This document shows positions 63,222-64,000 of a stretch of DNA of 64,000 nucleotides, one piece after another. A model generated the notes under the pieces. The model did no database searches. It was not told the origin of the DNA and saw only the letters and a program-made list of their open reading frames with translations. The DNA comes from Candidatus Marithrix sp. Canyon 246. GTDB lineage: Bacteria; Pseudomonadota; Gammaproteobacteria; Beggiatoales; Beggiatoaceae. The position numbers and the translations under genes are program-made. Positions within the stretch are counted from its first letter, which is position 1; each line of letters starts with the position of its first letter. The stretch lies in assembly GCF_001723685.1 (NCBI RefSeq), contig NZ_MCBX01000002.1:1-64000 (forward strand). Direction: 5' to 3'.

Positions 63222-64000
63222 AATAAATAACGATAACGTTTTATAGCTTGTAAGGCTTCAAGCTTCCAAGCGTTATCTTTTTGACCCTCTTTTAAGGCTG
63301 TAAAACGTGAATGACAAATCATTTGTAATAAAAATGGCCATTTAGCACTTTTATTTATGATCCACTCAATATCTTTTTTATCAAAAATTTGCGGAATACT
63401 AGAGATAAAATCTAAAGCTTCATCTTCTGTAAATGGATTCAAATTCAAAAGATGTCCAAAAATATTAAAAAAAGGTGAGGGCTGACCATCATCTTGTAAC
63501 ATGTCTTCAGGAGCTTTGTGTGCGGTTAATACATAACCTAATTTGCCACCACAACCTAAAGAACGCATTCCCCACCAAAAATTATCATCTAAATCAGGAG
63601 AATCAAAACCCATTTTAATTTCGTCTAATAAAATGATTGTTGGAATATCTAAGTATTGATCTATTATGTCTGTAAAAGCAAATAAATCACATGGTTGAGG
63701 AGTAGGCAAGCCGATTTTGGATAAAATATGTTGTAACAAACTTTCTTGATAGCACATACGTGCATCTTGAAAATCTATATACACCCACTGATTTAGTGGT
63801 TTAATCCAATCATTACGCTGATTAGGGCGTAAATCTTTAGATGGAGTGTCAATGATACGGCTCAGATAATGTAATAAAGAAGTTTTACCGCTGCGTTTTA
63901 CGCCAATAATCCCGATATGTTGTAAAGGAGGAGATCTCCAAACATCAAAAATACGTTTTAATATCTGTTCACGTCCAAAAAATTGTCGAGGAGTCGTAAT
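63218..64000 (-). CDS. AAA-type ATPase, 5' end outside the window
   Basis: The frame is open from the window edge (so the start lies beyond 64000) and ends at 63218. The visible 260 residues begin ITTPRQFFGREQILKRIFDV, then Walker A GIIGVKRSGKTSLL, Walker B-like TIILLDEIKMG and the AAA_16-type lid (FTEDEALDFISSIPQIFDKK, KWPFLLQMICH). It is similar in class to the C-terminal part of the next gene, with which it overlaps by 4 bases; the two are probably one operon and may work together. What precedes it is unknown. Confidence 0.75.
   Translation of the reverse strand: MTTPRQFFGREQILKRIFDVWRSPPLQHIGIIGVKRSGKTSLLHYLSRIIDTPSKDLRPNQRNDWIKPLNQWVYIDFQDARMCYQESLLQHILSKIGLPTPQPCDLFAFTDIIDQYLDIPTIILLDEIKMGFDSPDLDDNFWWGMRSLGCGGKLGYVLTAHKAPEDMLQDDGQPSPFFNIFGHLLNLNPFTEDEALDFISSIPQIFDKKDIEWIINKSAKWPFLLQMICHSRFTALKEGQKDNAWKLEALQAIKRYRYLL

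Noticed and set aside
1-64000. tRNA and rRNA genes
   Set aside because: I scanned for T-loop and conserved rRNA stretches and saw none; a dedicated tRNA/rRNA search would settle it.

Overview
The window is AT-rich (clearly below 40% G+C by eye) and reads as a chromosomal piece of a gammaproteobacterium. The argC / coiled-coil protein / bactofilin / recJ order, EpmA, TsaB and a NarK-type nitrate transporter fit that class. The metacaspase fused to a formylglycine-generating-enzyme (FGE) domain, the DUF29, Rpn and PD-(D/E)XK-like genes, the many broken toxin-antitoxin pairs and the dispersed ACCTGACAGGT palindromes are what I would expect of large sulfur bacteria (Beggiatoaceae: Beggiatoa, Thiomargarita, Thioploca). 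That placement is inference; no rRNA or tRNA gene was recognised.

Layout. 1-1.2 kb: end of a non-ribosomal peptide synthetase with a cysteine-type thioesterase. 1.4-7 kb: alpha-2-macroglobulin. 7-10.4 kb: two VapBC-like pairs, both with wrecked toxins, around a lipoprotein metacaspase-FGE whose last ~110 coding bases look like the variable region of a diversity-generating retroelement (DGR). 10.5-15.3 kb: housekeeping genes (radA, copD-like, epmA, tsaB, a sugar kinase) with several repeats. 16.4-38.6 kb: exopolysaccharide/capsule locus (Wzz, glycosyltransferases, three O-antigen-ligase paralogues of which two are broken, EPS-type MarR regulator, acyltransferase, sugar-nucleotide enzymes, sugar transferase) interrupted by Rpn, GNAT, DUF29 and nucleotidyltransferase genes. 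38.6-44.6 kb: a gene graveyard with four successively deleted copies of a GDP-fucose-synthase-like gene, duplicated TumE-like fragments, a broken VapC, an intact MazEF-type pair and a group II intron without an encoded protein. 44.6-49.5 kb: more polysaccharide genes (UDP-xylose synthase, WcaJ-type transferase, flippase). 49.6-54.7 kb: serpin, recJ, bactofilin, argC. 54.9-64 kb: nitrate transporter, a Septu-like ATPase/HNH pair, a PP2C-phosphatase/kinase fusion and two ATPases.

Three themes stand out. First, the FGE C-terminus: every position where a DGR template would carry AAC holds AAC or a codon reachable by adenine changes only, and the block is about 69% G+C in an AT-rich gene. Second, accessory modules repeatedly sit between direct duplications (about 60-80 bp) of the edge of a neighbouring gene: the macroglobulin tail three times, the ligase/regulator junction around Rpn, and the narK leader around narK plus the Septu-like pair. 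Third, many accessory genes keep both ends but have lost the catalytic middle, and all four in-frame nonsense codons I could align fall at, or probably at, glutamate codons. Whether these are real decay or assembly/amplification artefacts must be settled against raw reads.
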